DNA from: Delphinus delphis
Lineage: Eukaryota > Chordata > Mammalia > Artiodactyla > Delphinidae
Direction of reading: 5' to 3'
DNA length: 64,000 nt
Assembly (NCBI RefSeq): GCF_949987515.2
Contig: NC_082687.1
Span: 117,657,838 to 117,721,837 of the forward strand
Shown here: positions 49,414 to 61,857 of the stretch, piece by piece
Position numbering within the stretch: position 1 is the first letter of the stretch
Layout of the letters: each line of letters begins with the position of its first letter
Notes under the pieces: generated by a model
What the model saw: the letters and a program-made list of their open reading frames with translations, nothing else
The model's database searches: none
Told to the model about the DNA's origin: nothing
Program-made: the position numbers and the translations under genes

Positions 49414-50110
49414 GATCGGCGCGGCGCGTCTCTGCGGCTTGCTGGTGCTGGTTTTCCACCCCAGCTGGGGTCCCTCCCTTGGAGGAGCTGGACTCTGCCT
49501 CAAGACCCTCCCCGTTCGCCCTGCTCCAGTCCGGCCGGCTTTCGGCGAAGCTGCTCAGGCACCGGGCCACCCTCCTGCCGTGCCCCGCCTCTCCCGGTCC
49601 TCACCGCTCCCAGGTGTGGCGGGGTGCAGCAGCCCCGCGCTTTCCCTGGGGTCTGGCTGAGACTGGCTCTCGCAGTCTCTCCAGTCCCAAGATTCCGAGG
49701 CGGCCGCGGCGGCGACTGGCGAGCTCTCCGGAAGCCTAATGGCCAGGACTAGAAGGAAGCCAAGGCGGCCGCTGGGGTGCGCTGTGTGCCGAGCCGGCTC
49801 CAGAGGAGCGCGCAAAGGTGACTCTGGGTGTGTTCGCTGGGCGTCCCACTCTAGGAAACGGAAGGTCGCGCTGTGGAGAACCATCCCAAGCCCAGAGAGC
49901 GGTAGCTGGGGTTATTTTCGCCCGAAAATGAGAGGTGGTGGTAGCCCGGGCACTTTTCCTCAGGCCTGGGAGAACAATGACTGTTCCGCCTCGCTTTCCA
50001 CCAGCCCAGCGCATGGGTCTCGGAGGAGCGGGGACGCACCTTCCTCGGAGCTCCACCAGCGCAGTGGCTCAAAGCGCCCCAGCCAAGGACCACTCCTGGG
50101 TAAGGAGAGT

Positions 50111-51689
50111 TGGGGCGTGTGTCACCTCAATAGATTTGCAGGTCCTGGTGGGTAACTTCCAACAAAACCATTCCCGTGATTTAATGTTAATAATAATAAT
50201 AATTATAAATTAAGTGCCTTCTCATCAAAGGCTTAATTTGCATTAAGCCCCTTTTCCTGACTGGAAAAAGAAAAAGGTAGATTGAAATACAATAATCACG
50301 ATGGTTTGTGTATGAAGTCAGAAAACAAGGGCGTCTCCGTACAATTAGGTTAACGAGAGTACGGGCACTACCCAGGTATCAGAGCAGCCAGTTAGCCCAA
50401 TTTTAAGTTAATTCATCATTTATACTGAACTGGAATTAATACACACACACCACGAAAAAAGTATCTGTTTAAAAGGGCTCAGCCTTACTACCCTGTTTTG
50501 TCCAATCCCTATCATGCTTTACAAAAAAGAACTGGTGTCTTCCTTTGCTTTATCCTCATCCCCATTTCCGTGCAGTTTTAGTATGGTATTTTGCCATGAC
50601 CTAATTTTTTTGGCAAAATTAAACTGGAGCTGTGTTTCACAACGTGCGAATGACACCATTAGCAGTGATATACCAAAAGTGATTTAGCCGACATACTTTT
50701 TACAAACTCCTTTCAAAATATTCTTGGCAAGAATGTAAGACATTACTCACCACATAGAAACACATCATTAAACAGATAATATGAGAACTTTAAAAAATGT
50801 CTTCCAATCCCCCAATGCAATGGTTTATACTTCCTGCATTAAATAATTGTCCTTTTGTAACTTCGGTTTCTTTGAAACTTCATTGTTGTATGCAAGTAGC
50901 CACAAACCATTAAAAACCAAGCAAGGGAGTAGAGAATGAAGTAATGTATAATAAATTATATCAGATTTTAAAATGGGAGTTCTCTTCTAATTTGTTACTA
51001 TGATAGTGATTACAGTGTTCATGAACAAAAGTGCTCAGTTTTTCCTTGTGGAAAGCCATGCGTTTCTCCTCTCAAGAGGTCAATTATAATTTAAAACTCT
51101 ACGTCCTACTAAAGATGGAGTGGATTTTTGGCTTGAATTGCTTGCCTTGGCTGGCTACCATGATTAAATTAACAGGCATTATCCAAATGTCCATTTTCTC
51201 TCCTAACTTCAAAGGGTTAAATTATCAGAAATCAGGAAGGCTTCCGAAAAGTTTGTGCAAGACAAGCAATCCGTGGACTATCGCATCATGAGTTTCATTT
51301 CTGTGTGGTGTAGATGTTGGGTTGAAGGTTACTGTGAAGGCCTGTTAACCTGAGTGAGTATATCTCAAGGGACGGGGGATGAGGCATTTCAAAATGTTCT
51401 AGTCTCTAGAAAACTCAGATAAAACAATACCTCTTGTGACTTTAAAGTACTTTAAGTTAAGCATATTTTGAACTGGCCTCACCCTGGCCTTTTGTTCTAC
51501 AGCTCCATTTATTCTTTATTCCAATTTGCCCCATTATTTTATGTATGTTCTAACTTTTTGGTATGGATTGCTCTAACCATCTCAAATCTTGTTTTAGAAT
51601 AAGTTGAAGAATGAGTAAATAATAAACATTACCAGGAAATAACTTGGAAAATGATGTGAATGCTACTTACAACAAATGCAATGACTTAA
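50111..51689. other. PDE5A 5' flanking DNA, unassigned
   Basis: AT-rich sequence outside the CpG island; no repeat, exon or RNA gene recognised. Confidence 0.5.
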
Positions 51690-51785
51690 CAGAAAGCCCT
51701 CCAATGTATTCCCATTGAATAAAACCCAAACTCTCTAACATGGCTTACAAGGTTCTGCATGATTTTTACTGACCTCTACTGCTAA
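51690..51785 (+). mobile_element. L2 LINE fragment
   Basis: Typical L2 phrase order: g-a-a-t-a-a-a-a-c-c-c-a-a-a-c-t-c, then c-a-t-g-g-c-t-t-a-c-a-a-g-g-t-t-c-t. Confidence 0.6.
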
Positions 51786-52072
51786 AGGTTTTATTCAAAC
51801 AACTAGAAAAAACAAACAAAACCACAGATGATCAAATTCCTTTTCCAAAAAAGAGAACACAAATTATAAAAGTCATGACATCTTCCCTGCCTTTTTTTTT
51901 CAAATACCACATAATATCTTCTGTTTCCTTGCAGCAAACCTATATGTTCCAGGCTTGAAAAAATTGAGTAAATATATTTGCACATATAATGGGATCTAGG
52001 TTTCCCATTGTTGAACAGGAAGCCTAGAAGGTACACTGTGGTGTTGAAATGGAATTGGAGGTTAAAAATTAA

Positions 52073-52073
<1 letters not shown>

Positions 52074-52107
<34 letters not shown>
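52074..52107. repeat. (TG)17 microsatellite
   Basis: Uninterrupted TG units followed by a small inverted repeat. Confidence 0.95.
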
Positions 52108-52108
<1 letters not shown>

Positions 52109-52112
52109 ATGT

Positions 52113-52137
52113 GTCATGTGGGGAAATCCCACATGAC
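52113..52137. repeat. Perfect 10-bp inverted repeat
   Basis: Arms GTCATGTGGG (52113-52122) and CCCACATGAC (52128-52137) with a 5-base spacer. Confidence 0.9.
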
Positions 52138-52159
52138 AAGGAAATGCAGGCAGCTTTTA

Positions 52160-52400
52160 AGAGCTGTGGGCAGCCTCCAGCTGACTGCCTACAAGGAGCT
52201 CTATCCAGAAAGAAAAATGAATTCCTCACTCTTATAAAGGCAAGGAACTGAATGCCACCAACAACTGGAGTGAGTGCAGAAGCAGATATTTCCCCAGTCA
52301 AGCTTCAGATGACACCATGATTCCAGCCAATAAATTGATGGCAGCCTTGTGAGATGCTAAGCAGAAGACATCTTCATAATTGACATCTTAATAACACTGA
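52160..52400 (+). mobile_element. Old LTR fragment (MaLR-like)
   Basis: It has g-g-a-a-c-t-g-a-a-t-g-c-c-a-c-c-a-a-c-a, then c-c-c-c-a-g-t-c-a-a-g-c-t-t-c-a-g-a-t-g-a, the order of the 3' half of old MaLR-type LTRs. Confidence 0.5.
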
Positions 52401-52539
52401 GTCCTAGAATCTGTTAACATAGTATATTTATCCATTTATTCTGATTTTTAAATTTCTCCCAGCAATGTCTTATAGTTTTTAGTGTACATGTCTTGCACAT
52501 ATTTTAATAAACTTATCTCAGTATATATTCCACTGTCAC

Positions 52540-53044
52540 TGAGAGATACTAGAAGCAATGACATTCATGTGACTATGAGTACACTTAGTCCCAGATTTTG
52601 GTTTCTAAATACCACTCTTCACTTTAAAAGAAACCAGGAGTCTTTGGAGAAAAGATTCCAGGTTTGTGACAGGGAAAGTACAAAATATGCCTGGAAAATC
52701 TTGTTTTGACAGAAAATAAGAAAGACTTAAAAATGATACCAACATATCAGAACAGAGGACGTATATGAAAGGGGCTTCCAATGTACAAGTCTGAAGCAAT
52801 TGGAATATCAAAATATATACTGATAGCAGCAAATTTTAAACCATTGACTAAAATAAGAAACTGTGATTCCATACTGATATAAATAAAAAACTAGATAAGC
52901 AAATAAATAGAAGAGAAAGGAATGTTCCTTACAGTAGAATGCCAACTAATAAATATAAAAGGAATCAAGTAATTAGAAAATTATTAATAGTTGCTAAAAC
53001 TAATTAATGAGACTGTGATGATGCATGGGATATCTACGTAGCTT
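52540..53044 (+). mobile_element. Ancient L1-type 3' region, copy B, left part
   Basis: It shares order with copy A at 23640-24305: t-t-g-g-t-t-t-c-t-a-a-a-t-a-c-c-a, g-a-a-a-c-c-a-g-g-a-g-t, g-t-g-a-c-a-g-g-g-a-a-a-g-t-a. It is interrupted by the younger L1 at 53061. Confidence 0.65.
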
Positions 53045-53060
53045 AAAGTATTTCCTCACA

Positions 53061-54802
53061 TAAGAATCGATATTGTCAAAATGACTATACTACCCAGAGC
53101 AAGCTACAGATTCAATGCAATCCCTATCAAATTACCAATAGCATTTTTCACAGAATTAGAACAAAAATTTTTACAATTTGTATGGAAACACAAAAGACCC
53201 CAAACAGCCAAAGCAATCTTGAGAAAGAAAAATGGAGCTGGAGGAATCAGACTCCCTGACTTCAGACTATACTACAAAGCTACAGTAATCAAAACAGTAT
53301 GGTACTGGCACAAAAACAGAAATATAGATCAGTGGAACAGGAGAGAAAGTCCAGCAATAAACCCACACACCCATGGTCACCTAATCTATGACAAAGGAGG
53401 CAAGAATATATAATGGAGAAAAGACAGTCACTTCAAAAAGTGGTGCTGAGAATACTGGACAGCTACATGTAAAAGAATGAAAGTAGGACACTCCCTAACA
53501 CCATACCCAAAAAGAAACTCAAAGTGGATTAAAGATCTAAATATAACACCAGATACTATAAAACTCTTAGAGAAAAACATAGGCAGAACACTCTTTGACA
53601 TAAATTGCAGCAAGATCTTTTTTGATCCACCTTCTAGACTAATGAAAATGAAAACAAAAATAAACAAATGGGACCTAATTAAACTTAAAAGCTTTTGAAA
53701 AGCAAAGGAAACCATAAACAAAACAAAAAGATAGCCCACAGACGGGGAGAAAATATTTGCAAACGAAGTGACTGACAAGGGATTGATCTCCTAATTATAC
53801 AAACAGCTCATGCAGCTCAATATCACAAAAACAAACAACCCAATCCAAAAATGGGTGGAAGACCTAAATAGACATTTCTCCAAAGAAAACATACAGATGG
53901 CTAACACATGAAAAGATGCTGAACGTCACTAATCATTAGAGAAATGCAAATCAAAACTACAATGAGGTATCACTTCACACCAGTCAGAATGGCCATCATC
54001 AAAAAGTCTACACACAAATGCTGGAGAGGGTGTGGAGAAAAGGGAACCGTCCTACACTGTTGGTGGGGATGTAAATTGGTACAACCATTATGGAGAACAG
54101 TATGGAGGTTACTAAAAAAACTAAAAAAAGAGCTACCATATGATCCAGCAATCCCACTCCTGGGCATATATCTGGAGAAAACCATAATTTGAAAATATAC
54201 ATGCACCCCAGTGTTCAATGCAGCACTATTTACAATAGCCAGGACATGGAAGCAACCTAAATGCCCAACAACAGAGGAATGGATAAAGATGTGGTACATA
54301 TATACAATGGAATATAACTCAGCCACAAAAAAGAACAAAATAATGTCATTTGCAGCAACATGGATAGACCTAGAGATTGTCATACTGAGTGAAGTAAGTC
54401 AGACTTCTAGAGAAAGACAAATATCATATGATATCACTTATATGTGGGATCTAAAAAAAACAGTACAAATGAACTTATCTACAAAACAGAAATAGAGTTA
54501 CAGATGTATAAAACAAACTTATGGTTACCGGGGGTAAGGCGGGAAGGGATAAACTGGGAGATTGGGATTGACATATACACACTACTATATATAAAATAGA
54601 TAACTAATAAGGACCTACTGTATAGCACAGGGAACTCTGCTTAATACTCAGTAATGACCTATATGGGAAAAGAATCTTAAAAAGAGTGGATATATGTATA
54701 CGTATAACTGATTCACTTTGCTGTACAGCAGAAACTAACACAACATTGTAAATCAATTACACTCCAATAAAAAATAAAAAATAAGTAAAATAAAATAAAA
54801 TG
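53061..54802 (+). mobile_element. 5'-truncated L1 with target-site duplication
   Basis: This 1.74-kb copy begins inside ORF2 and covers the ORF2 C-terminal region with frame changes, the 3' UTR and an A-rich tail. The 16-base duplication a-a-a-g-t-a-t-(t/c)-t-c-c-t-c-a-c-a is at 53045-53060 and 54803-54818, one mismatch. The ends are therefore well defined. It lies upstream of PDE5A. Confidence 0.96.
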
Positions 54803-54818
54803 AAAGTATCTCCTCACA

Positions 54819-55125
54819 GGTTTCTTATTACTTACTGTGGGAAAATAGTATCTTTACAACAGAGAGACCTTGTGGATGTCTCTCTAACCAAGTGATTCGA
54901 TTTATTATCACTCATACTGGGACAAACCAACAGTGTACACCTTTTAATAGAATATCCTGAGAAGGACACAATGTTACTTCTGTGTCATTACTGCCAAAAT
55001 CATGAATCTAATCATGAGGATGAGATTGAGGGATTTACATAAAACACACCTAGATTGAGAAATTCTACAAAATAACTGGCCTGTATGCTTCAAAGATTTC
55101 AAGGTCAAGAAGGACAAATACTGAG
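54819..55125 (+). mobile_element. Ancient L1-type 3' region, copy B, right part
   Basis: It resumes similarity to copy A (24130-24290, then 25110-25215): a-g-a-c-c-t-t-g-t-g-g-a-t and a-a-a-a-t-a-a-c-t-g-g-c-c-t-g-t-a-t. Confidence 0.6.
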
Positions 55126-55139
55126 GAGCTCTTCATTAT

Positions 55140-55560
55140 TTATTGCTATGCAATGATATTACCACAGCATTAGTGGCTTAAAGCGACACACGTTTGTTAC
55201 CTCTGTTTCTGTGAATTAGGAGTCTAGGTTGGTTAAGCTGGATCCTCTGCTCAGAAGTGTCTCACAAGGCAGTCGGGGTATCAGCCAGAGCTTCAGTCTC
55301 ATCCAAGGCTCAACTGGAGAAGGATCCTCAGCTAAGATCACTCAGGCTCTTGGCAGAATTCAATTTCTTGTGATTGTAGAACTGAGAAATTCTTTTTCTT
55401 GCTGGATTCTGGCTGAAGACCTTTACAGGTTATTGGTTGGAGGCCAATCTGTGCTTCTCAAAGCCACTGTCAGTGCCTTGCCACACGGATTTTCCCAACA
55501 TGGCCAGTTGCTTCCTCAAAGCCAGCAAGGGAGGCAGCCTCCACCAAGATGGGCAGTATA
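55140..55560 (+). mobile_element. Old interspersed repeat (unnamed)
   Basis: It has a familiar mammalian repeat order: t-a-t-t-a-c-c-a-c-a-g-c-a-t-t-a-g-t-g-g, c-t-g-g-a-t-c-c-t-c-t-g-c-t-c-a-g, c-c-a-a-c-a-t-g-g-c-c-a-g. Family not assigned. Confidence 0.5.
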
Positions 55561-58283
55561 AGCTTATAATAATGTAATCGAACAGTCACATAGCCATAAT
55601 CACATAAATACATACATACCTTTGCCATATTCTATTTGTTGGAAATGTGGACAAAAAAAAGTTCCCTGCCATTTCAGTAAACAATGAATGTTGCTTGCCA
55701 TCAAGCCATCAGCCACTGCAGCTGCCTCAACAGTGTGCCCAGAGGGGAATACAGGATGGAGAAAAGCAGGATACTGGCCCTAGATATTGATAGTTAAGAT
55801 GCATAACAAAGGAACAATTTCTGTGAGCCCAGACTCTTGCATCTTCCCATAAATAGAAAAGCACTAAAAATCATTAAGATGAAATGTCTGGGTTTTGTCT
55901 GTTTTTTGTTGTTGTTGTTTTGTGTGTGTATGTGATTAGTTAGCAGTAGTCTTTTGATGTTCAACTACATGGGGGTTTTTTTGTTGTTGTTTTGTTTTGT
56001 TTCCCAGCAGAAACTCTTCTATGTCCTGGTTCCTCCCTTACATCTATGGGATAGTTCCTCAGAGCTGTTTGAGAGGGTGTATCCTGGGATATAGTCCTCA
56101 GTAAGGCCACCAAATAAAACATAACTCTCAACTTTCAGGTTGTACCTTTTTTTCAGTTGAAAGAAGCAAGTCAAGGTTTTGCCCTCACATAAGGGGAGGG
56201 GATCATACCAGGGTGTAAACAGCAGGATGAGGGGGTCGTGGAGGCCCCCTCAGGAATCCAACTAGAATAATATTATATAATAAAGCACCATGATTGGGAC
56301 ATAGCATGTGTTCAGTAGATATTTGCTGGGTCAATTTAAAAAGAAATGTGGGCTTTTTCTTAGAGTACTTTGGCAGTACTTTTGCTTATTGTATGTATGT
56401 AAATATGTCAGCAGTTGATCTCTGGGGAAGGGTTATTTCTTTTAGTGGTCTTTAGAAGTCGTATCACACTTAATAAGATCAGCTTATTCTTAGCAGCAAT
56501 AGGCTCATGTGATATAGCAGTTTTCTGAGGACAGTGTTGGAGCACATGTTTCAAGTTGTTGCACAGTAGGGCTCAGCCTAATATTTTAAATGCGTGAATT
56601 TAAATCAGACCATAATTCTCAATTTCAAAGACAGAGCCAACCGATGAATGATAAAACTGTGTTATAGTGCAGTGCCATGATTCCAGTCAGTACACAGCAT
56701 TTTCCCCTCAAATCAAACATAGGGTTTTCTACCCAAGCCTCTTGAAACAGCCAAGAATTCACTTTGATATACAAAGGCTGATCCATGTGAAAAGACATTA
56801 CACAGACGATGGCAAGCAGCTGTTCTTCATATCAAGGAAGGTCACACATAGAGGAAATGGACTTACATTAAAACAGGAGAGATTTTGGACAGATACTAGA
56901 CACACTTTCCTGACAGAGGGATGCAACACAGATGGATTCATGATGAAAAACTTCTGTGGACTTTTTCCCTAGAGGGGAACCTGGAGGTTCCTCACTGCCC
57001 TTTCACCTGCATATGGAGAATATGTTAAAACAGAGGAATGATGTCGTTTTAATTGATATATAATATTAACCAGTCACAGAAACATGAAATAACCTAAAAC
57101 ACCTACATCCAGAACAACTCTATATTTTTTTCATCCACTTTCCTACTAAAGAAAAGATTTCATTCCCTAGAGAAAATATCCTGTGCTAGTCAGAATGACT
57201 AAAAATAAAATAATTAGTTTAGAAAGAAATAGCAAGGAGTGAAACACTTTTAAGTTAACTGTATCCAGGTGTGACACACTTAACTAAAAACCAGTTTAAA
57301 AGTAGGTCATTTAAAATAAACTCTTTGAAGGTTAAAGGAACAAAAATGTGTATTTTTACAAGAAAGCCAAGAGATACAGGTTTGTTGATCTTGATTCTAG
57401 CCTAGAGAATCATTTGTCTTCCCTTTATAAGTTATAGATAAAAACTTTTTAGTTGGTGCTCAGCCTCATTTAAAAAATCTCAGATGGCTGCGTAGACACC
57501 ATTGTGAAGCCTGCCTCTTTCCAAATATATAAGGAAAAGTGTGACTTAATTATTATGCCAGAGAAAAAGAAAGAACCTCATGACTGGAGATAACATTCAT
57601 CTTTTAGGAGTAACTTTTGGATAAACTTCTTTGACTCAATTCTTTGAAAACAAAAATCAACATTTTACAATTTAGTAAAATCAATTAAAACTCAAACAAG
57701 ACCACCAAATTAGGGATACTTAAGGTGTACAAAAATTTTCACTCCACTTTGATACATGCCTTGAAAATACTCCATTTTTTAAATAAACAAAGGTTGTACA
57801 AAGATCTAGATGAAGCTAGAAGTTCAGTCCTTTTATTGATAGATATAGTCACAGTGACTCAATTTTCCCATTCCTTTCTTATAGGGAAATGAAAAATATA
57901 TTTAAAGGTGATAACATGCAGTCATAATATTTGGAAGTTCTAGGATAAAATTTCCAGCTATGCTTACATAAAATGTTGTCTTTAAATAATAGCACTTCCA
58001 AGAAGAGTAATCAGTAAATCAGTCGAAAGAAGGAGATACTCCACAGAACAGGCCCCAATTCCTTCAGTTTGTTTTCATTCTTCTCTGTTAATGAAATCAC
58101 TGAGGTGGTGCATATATTAGAAGTATTGTGCAAGATATTCCAACATGAGAGTAAAGCCTGCAAAATTTCTTTCATATTAGGTCTGGGAACCTGAAAAAAC
58201 ATTTCAATAATGTCTTAAAACTCTAGAATTGATCAATGCAAGTGATTTGCTCTTTGCAATAGTTACCTTGGAAGGCCATATGT
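55561..58283. other. 5' flanking DNA, unassigned
   Basis: No gene, RNA or confident repeat seen. T/G-rich patches occur at 55895-55930 and 55975-56000. Confidence 0.45.
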
Positions 58284-58641
58284 TGTTTTTTTCTAATATT
58301 TATTTATTTATTTATCTTTGGCTGCATTGGGTCTTCGTTCCTGGGCGCAGGCTTTCTCTAGTTGCAGTGATCGGGGGCTACCCTTCCTTGTGGTGCATGG
58401 GCTTCTCATTGCTGTGGCTTCTCTTGTTGCAGAGCATGGGTTCTAGGTGCACGGGCTTCAGTAGTTGTGGCACGCGGGCTCAGTAGTTGTAGCTCGCGGG
58501 GTCTAGAGCACAGGCTCAGTAGTTGTGGCGCACGGGCTTAGTTGCTCTGCGGCATGTGGGATCTTCCCGGACAGGGGCTCGAACCTGTGTCCCCTGCATT
58601 GGCAGGCAGATTCTTAACCACTGTGCCACCAGGGAAGCCCA
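58284..58641 (-). mobile_element. CHR-1 SINE, long form, antisense
   Basis: It has a t-a-t-t-t-a-t-t-t-a tail, body repeats of g-g-c-t-c-a-g-t-a-g-t-t-g, and ends c-c-a-c-c-a-g-g-g-a-a-g-c-c-c. The duplication g-c-c-a-t-a-t-g-t is at 58275-58283 and 58642-58650. Confidence 0.95.
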
Positions 58642-58811
58642 GCCATATGTTTTTATAAACTGTGTTGCCATTGTTCAAAACATTTTGGGAAATTCCTCTT
58701 TGAATGCTTTCAGAGTCTGCATTAGACTTTTTGCATCTCTTCAGTAGTGACATTATTTTGGTGTTTTTATTTTATGCTGAGAGTGAATTTGTTTTTTTGT
58801 ATATTTTACTA

Positions 58812-59167
58812 TGTTTTTAAAAAATAAATTTATTTATTTTATTTTTGGCTGTGTTGGGTCTTCGTTGCTGTATGCGGGCTTTTCTCTAGTTGTGGTGAGC
58901 AGGGGCCACTCTTGGTTGCGGTGCCCAGGCTTCTCATTGCGGTGGCTTCTCGTTGCGGAGCACGGGCTCTAGGCGCGAGGGCTTCAGTAGTTGTGGCACG
59001 TGGGCTCAGTAGTTGTGGCTCGTGGGCTCTAGAGCGCAGGCTCAGTAGTTGTGGCGCACGGGCTTAGCTGTTCCGCGGCATGTGGGATCCTCCTGGACCA
59101 GGGCTCGAACCCATGTCCCCTGCATTGGCGGGCGGATTCTTAACCAAGGAGCCACCAGGGAAGCCCT
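58812..59167 (-). mobile_element. CHR-1 SINE, long form, antisense (second)
   Basis: Same structure and orientation as the previous copy. An imperfect duplication around t-g-t-t-t-t-t-t-t-g-t-(a/g)-t-a-t-t-t-t flanks it (from about 58790 and 59168). Confidence 0.95.
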
Positions 59168-59309
59168 GTTTTTTTGTGTATTTTAAATAGCCAAAATTAC
59201 TTCATCTATGATCTGGTGGGAAACACATTTTTTCTTTTTGGTAAAATGAGAAATGTTTATAAAGTAGTGGCACTGCTTTTTGTCGTCCGGATTGGAAATT
59301 TACACAACC

Positions 59310-59465
59310 CTGTTTGCCAGCTGTGTGACTGCCCAATGCCTCAGTTTCCTTCTCTGTAACACTAGTAACAATGGCTCACATAGACTTGTTCCATTATGGG
59401 ATATAATAAATATACTTTAGTAGTCAGAGTGCCCAGCACACAGTTAGAGCTCAATAGTTCTTACC
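59310..59465 (+). mobile_element. MIR SINE
   Basis: MIR core order: g-t-g-t-g-a-c-t-g-c-c-c, c-c-t-c-a-g-t-t-t-c-c-t-t-c-t-c-t-g-t, then c-a-g-c-a-c-a-c-a-g-t-t-a-g-a-g-c-t-c. Confidence 0.65.
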
Positions 59466-59479
59466 TGGAGAATAGCTAC

Positions 59480-60310
59480 ATGAAGGGATTTCTAGCCCTC
59501 TCCTTTCTATTAAACTCCTTACTCCATCTATTCAAATCCAGCACAGTCAGTTTCAAAACTGACTCCAAATCTATTCTCTGAAGTCACCTTTTTGGTGTAA
59601 ATAAATCATTTCGTAATTTTCTCTTTTTCCAACAATCACGGAGTCCTGAAGATTGATCATACATCATGACTCTTAAATCCATCCCCTTTTCTCCTGCCCA
59701 CTTCCTGTCTTCTATCCTTGAAGGCATGCATTCTCCATGTTGCAGGCAGAGTGATCTTTCCAAAGTGTAAGCCTGATGGAGTCACTTCCCTCTTAAAACA
59801 TTTTAGTGTTTCCCCATTATCCTCTGGATAGAGGACAGTCTTCTCAGTGGGACATATAAAGCCATTTGTGATCTGAACCTGGTTTATTGTAGAAGCATCA
59901 GTGCCACATTTCTTTAAATGTAGCATATTCTCACTTTCCCAGGACTTTGCAAGAAGCTGAAATTTGCTCCCTTTGGCTTCTGGGTAACTCCTACTGTTCC
60001 CTCTGGATTTAATTTAGAGATTAAGTTCTCCAGGAAACTCACACTCCCAGGCCCTCTACGGGTCCCACTTCCCACCCAAGGCTCATTTAGGTATACCTCT
60101 TAAGTATTCTCATAGCACCTGCTCAACCATTGCCCTGTATTGTAATCCTCTACTTGAAATGTATTTCCACATCAAGACATGAGCTTCTGGAGGGCAGGCC
60201 CTGTGTCTTATTCATGCTAGTCTTAGTTGAACACCCCGGGACCTTGTATTCATATTTACATCCCTAGGAACATAATAGGGCTCAGTAATCATTTATTGAA
60301 TGAACGAATA
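59480..60310 (+). mobile_element. L2 LINE 3' portion
   Basis: L2 order over about 800 bases: g-t-g-a-t-c-t-t-t-c-c-a-a-a, g-c-c-a-t-t-t-g-t-g-a-t-c-t-g, g-a-g-g-g-c-a-g-g-c-c-c-t-g-t-g-t-c-t-t, ending c-a-t-t-t-a-t-t-g-a-a-t-g-a-a-c-g-a. Confidence 0.85.
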
Positions 60311-60599
60311 ATGTTTCTGATGTCTTATTTACTGCTCTTGTAGCTCATTAACGATTTTTATTGTTATTAAGATAAAATAAATCTCCCAAATTTGGGCTTT
60401 CACACCTTCCCTCTCTGACTTGAAAAAACCCAGAGCTGCATAGCTCAGCCTCTCACTTGATGTGGATCTTTGCTCATGTATCACCTCGGAAGGGTCTTCT
60501 GAGTAAGTAAATAGGACACACGATCAGACCATTGTCAAACACAGCTATATTTTTCTTGATACACTTATCGACTCTGACATTATATTCTATATTTATTAT

Positions 60600-60820
60600 T
60601 TGTTTGTTTATTCCTGATGTCTGAAGCTCCGTAAAACTGAGTTTGTTTTATTCACCACTGGGTCCCAGCTCCCACAATACTGTCTGGCACATGCTGGGTG
60701 CTTAATGTTAAGTAAAGTATTGAATACCAGATTATAAGGTCCTTGAGAACAGTAAATTGTGTATGCTCCACAGAACAACCTAAAATATTATAGTATGTAA
60801 TTGATAAATATATGTACATG
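60600..60820 (+). mobile_element. L2-like fragment
   Basis: It has t-a-c-t-g-t-c-t-g-g-c-a-c-a-t-g-c-t-g and c-t-t-a-a-t-g-t-t, a typical L2 end. Confidence 0.55.
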
Positions 60821-61857
60821 TATTTGCTGTAGTCACCTAAAAAAAGTAACAGGGTGCCTGTTGAGGCAGGCAATACCTGTAGGTAAACTTTGAGGGGGGG
60901 AAATTAAAAATTAAGTGAGCACTTCCAACCTGTAAGAAAGGAGGCAGACAGTTTCTTTGAATCAGGTCTTCTGCTAAAAATCACAGGATATTTTGCCTTT
61001 AGTTATGTACATGTGGTATAGGAAGGTTTCCCTTGTTTGAAGGGGGAATGACAGTTGAAACAAAAGGCTGCCATGCCCTAGGACCCCTTGAGTAAAAAAG
61101 GTCCCTGGGATGGAATGAATTTGTATAAGGAATTTGGAACATCTGGAAGAGAGGAACTAAAACATGTATCTTTATTACCTGTGATTTAGCATTGGGAGGC
61201 GGCTGGGGGCGGCGGGACTTGGAGGGGTACAGTGTGCCAAGCTGAATCAGGATGCCCCTGATCTAGGTACAAAGGCAGAGAAGAGCAATGGTTCCCCCTG
61301 AGGAAAAATCATCTGCAAAAGGGGCAGAGGTGGATTTATCCCGAAGTTACAGAAGCTTCCAGGATCATTCATTTACAGGACCCCTTCTGAGTCTCTGAGT
61401 GGGTCCCTAGCAATGTGACCACATCACTGCAACTATTTAACTGCTGACTGATTAAGACAACCGACTCTTTCCACCCAAAATTCCTCCTTGGACTTCTTCA
61501 GTAATATCATTGGAGTGGCTGAAGGCGTTTTGGGGATCCAGCTAAGAGGAAGTTCATAGGTATACATTTAGTTTGGTTTAAGGGGGATATCTTTATTTGG
61601 TTCAAAGTCAATTCTTTTTATTGTTAAGTTTTTGCTAGCTGCCCTGCTGGAGGAATGAATTATAAGAATATTCCTACCACCCATTCTTCAGAATCACCTA
61701 ATCTCAGGACAAGAAGGGTCAGACATCCTGTTGAAATATAAATGTGTCTTACACCACCTGTCACTAGAAGTATGTGGATAGTTCAGGAGAAAAAAGCTCT
61801 TTCTGACTTGGGGAATCTGGAAAAGTGTGATGAGACTTAGTTTAAAATGAAACTGTA
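60821..61857. other. 5' flanking DNA, unassigned
   Basis: No gene or confident repeat recognised. Confidence 0.45.

Larger units (their letters stand above)
47680..50110. promoter_or_regulatory. PDE5A: CpG island with the PDE5A A2 and A1 promoters
   Basis: The base composition changes abruptly from AT-rich intron to GC-rich sequence dense in CG dinucleotides at about 47680-48900 and 49260-50110. A G-rich GT microsatellite separates the two halves. The A2 first coding exon is in the left half and the A1 exon in the right. Several GC boxes are visible (for example near 48060 and 48742-48753), and I saw no convincing TATA box, as expected for a CpG-island promoter. Published work on human PDE5A describes alternative promoters with Sp1/AP2 control; that is family knowledge, not something shown here. 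Confidence 0.85.

Noticed and set aside
49288..49503. N-terminally extended PDE5A1 start at 49503
   Set aside because: The upstream start codon would be TTG. The ATG at 49413 has good context and matches the family N-terminus.
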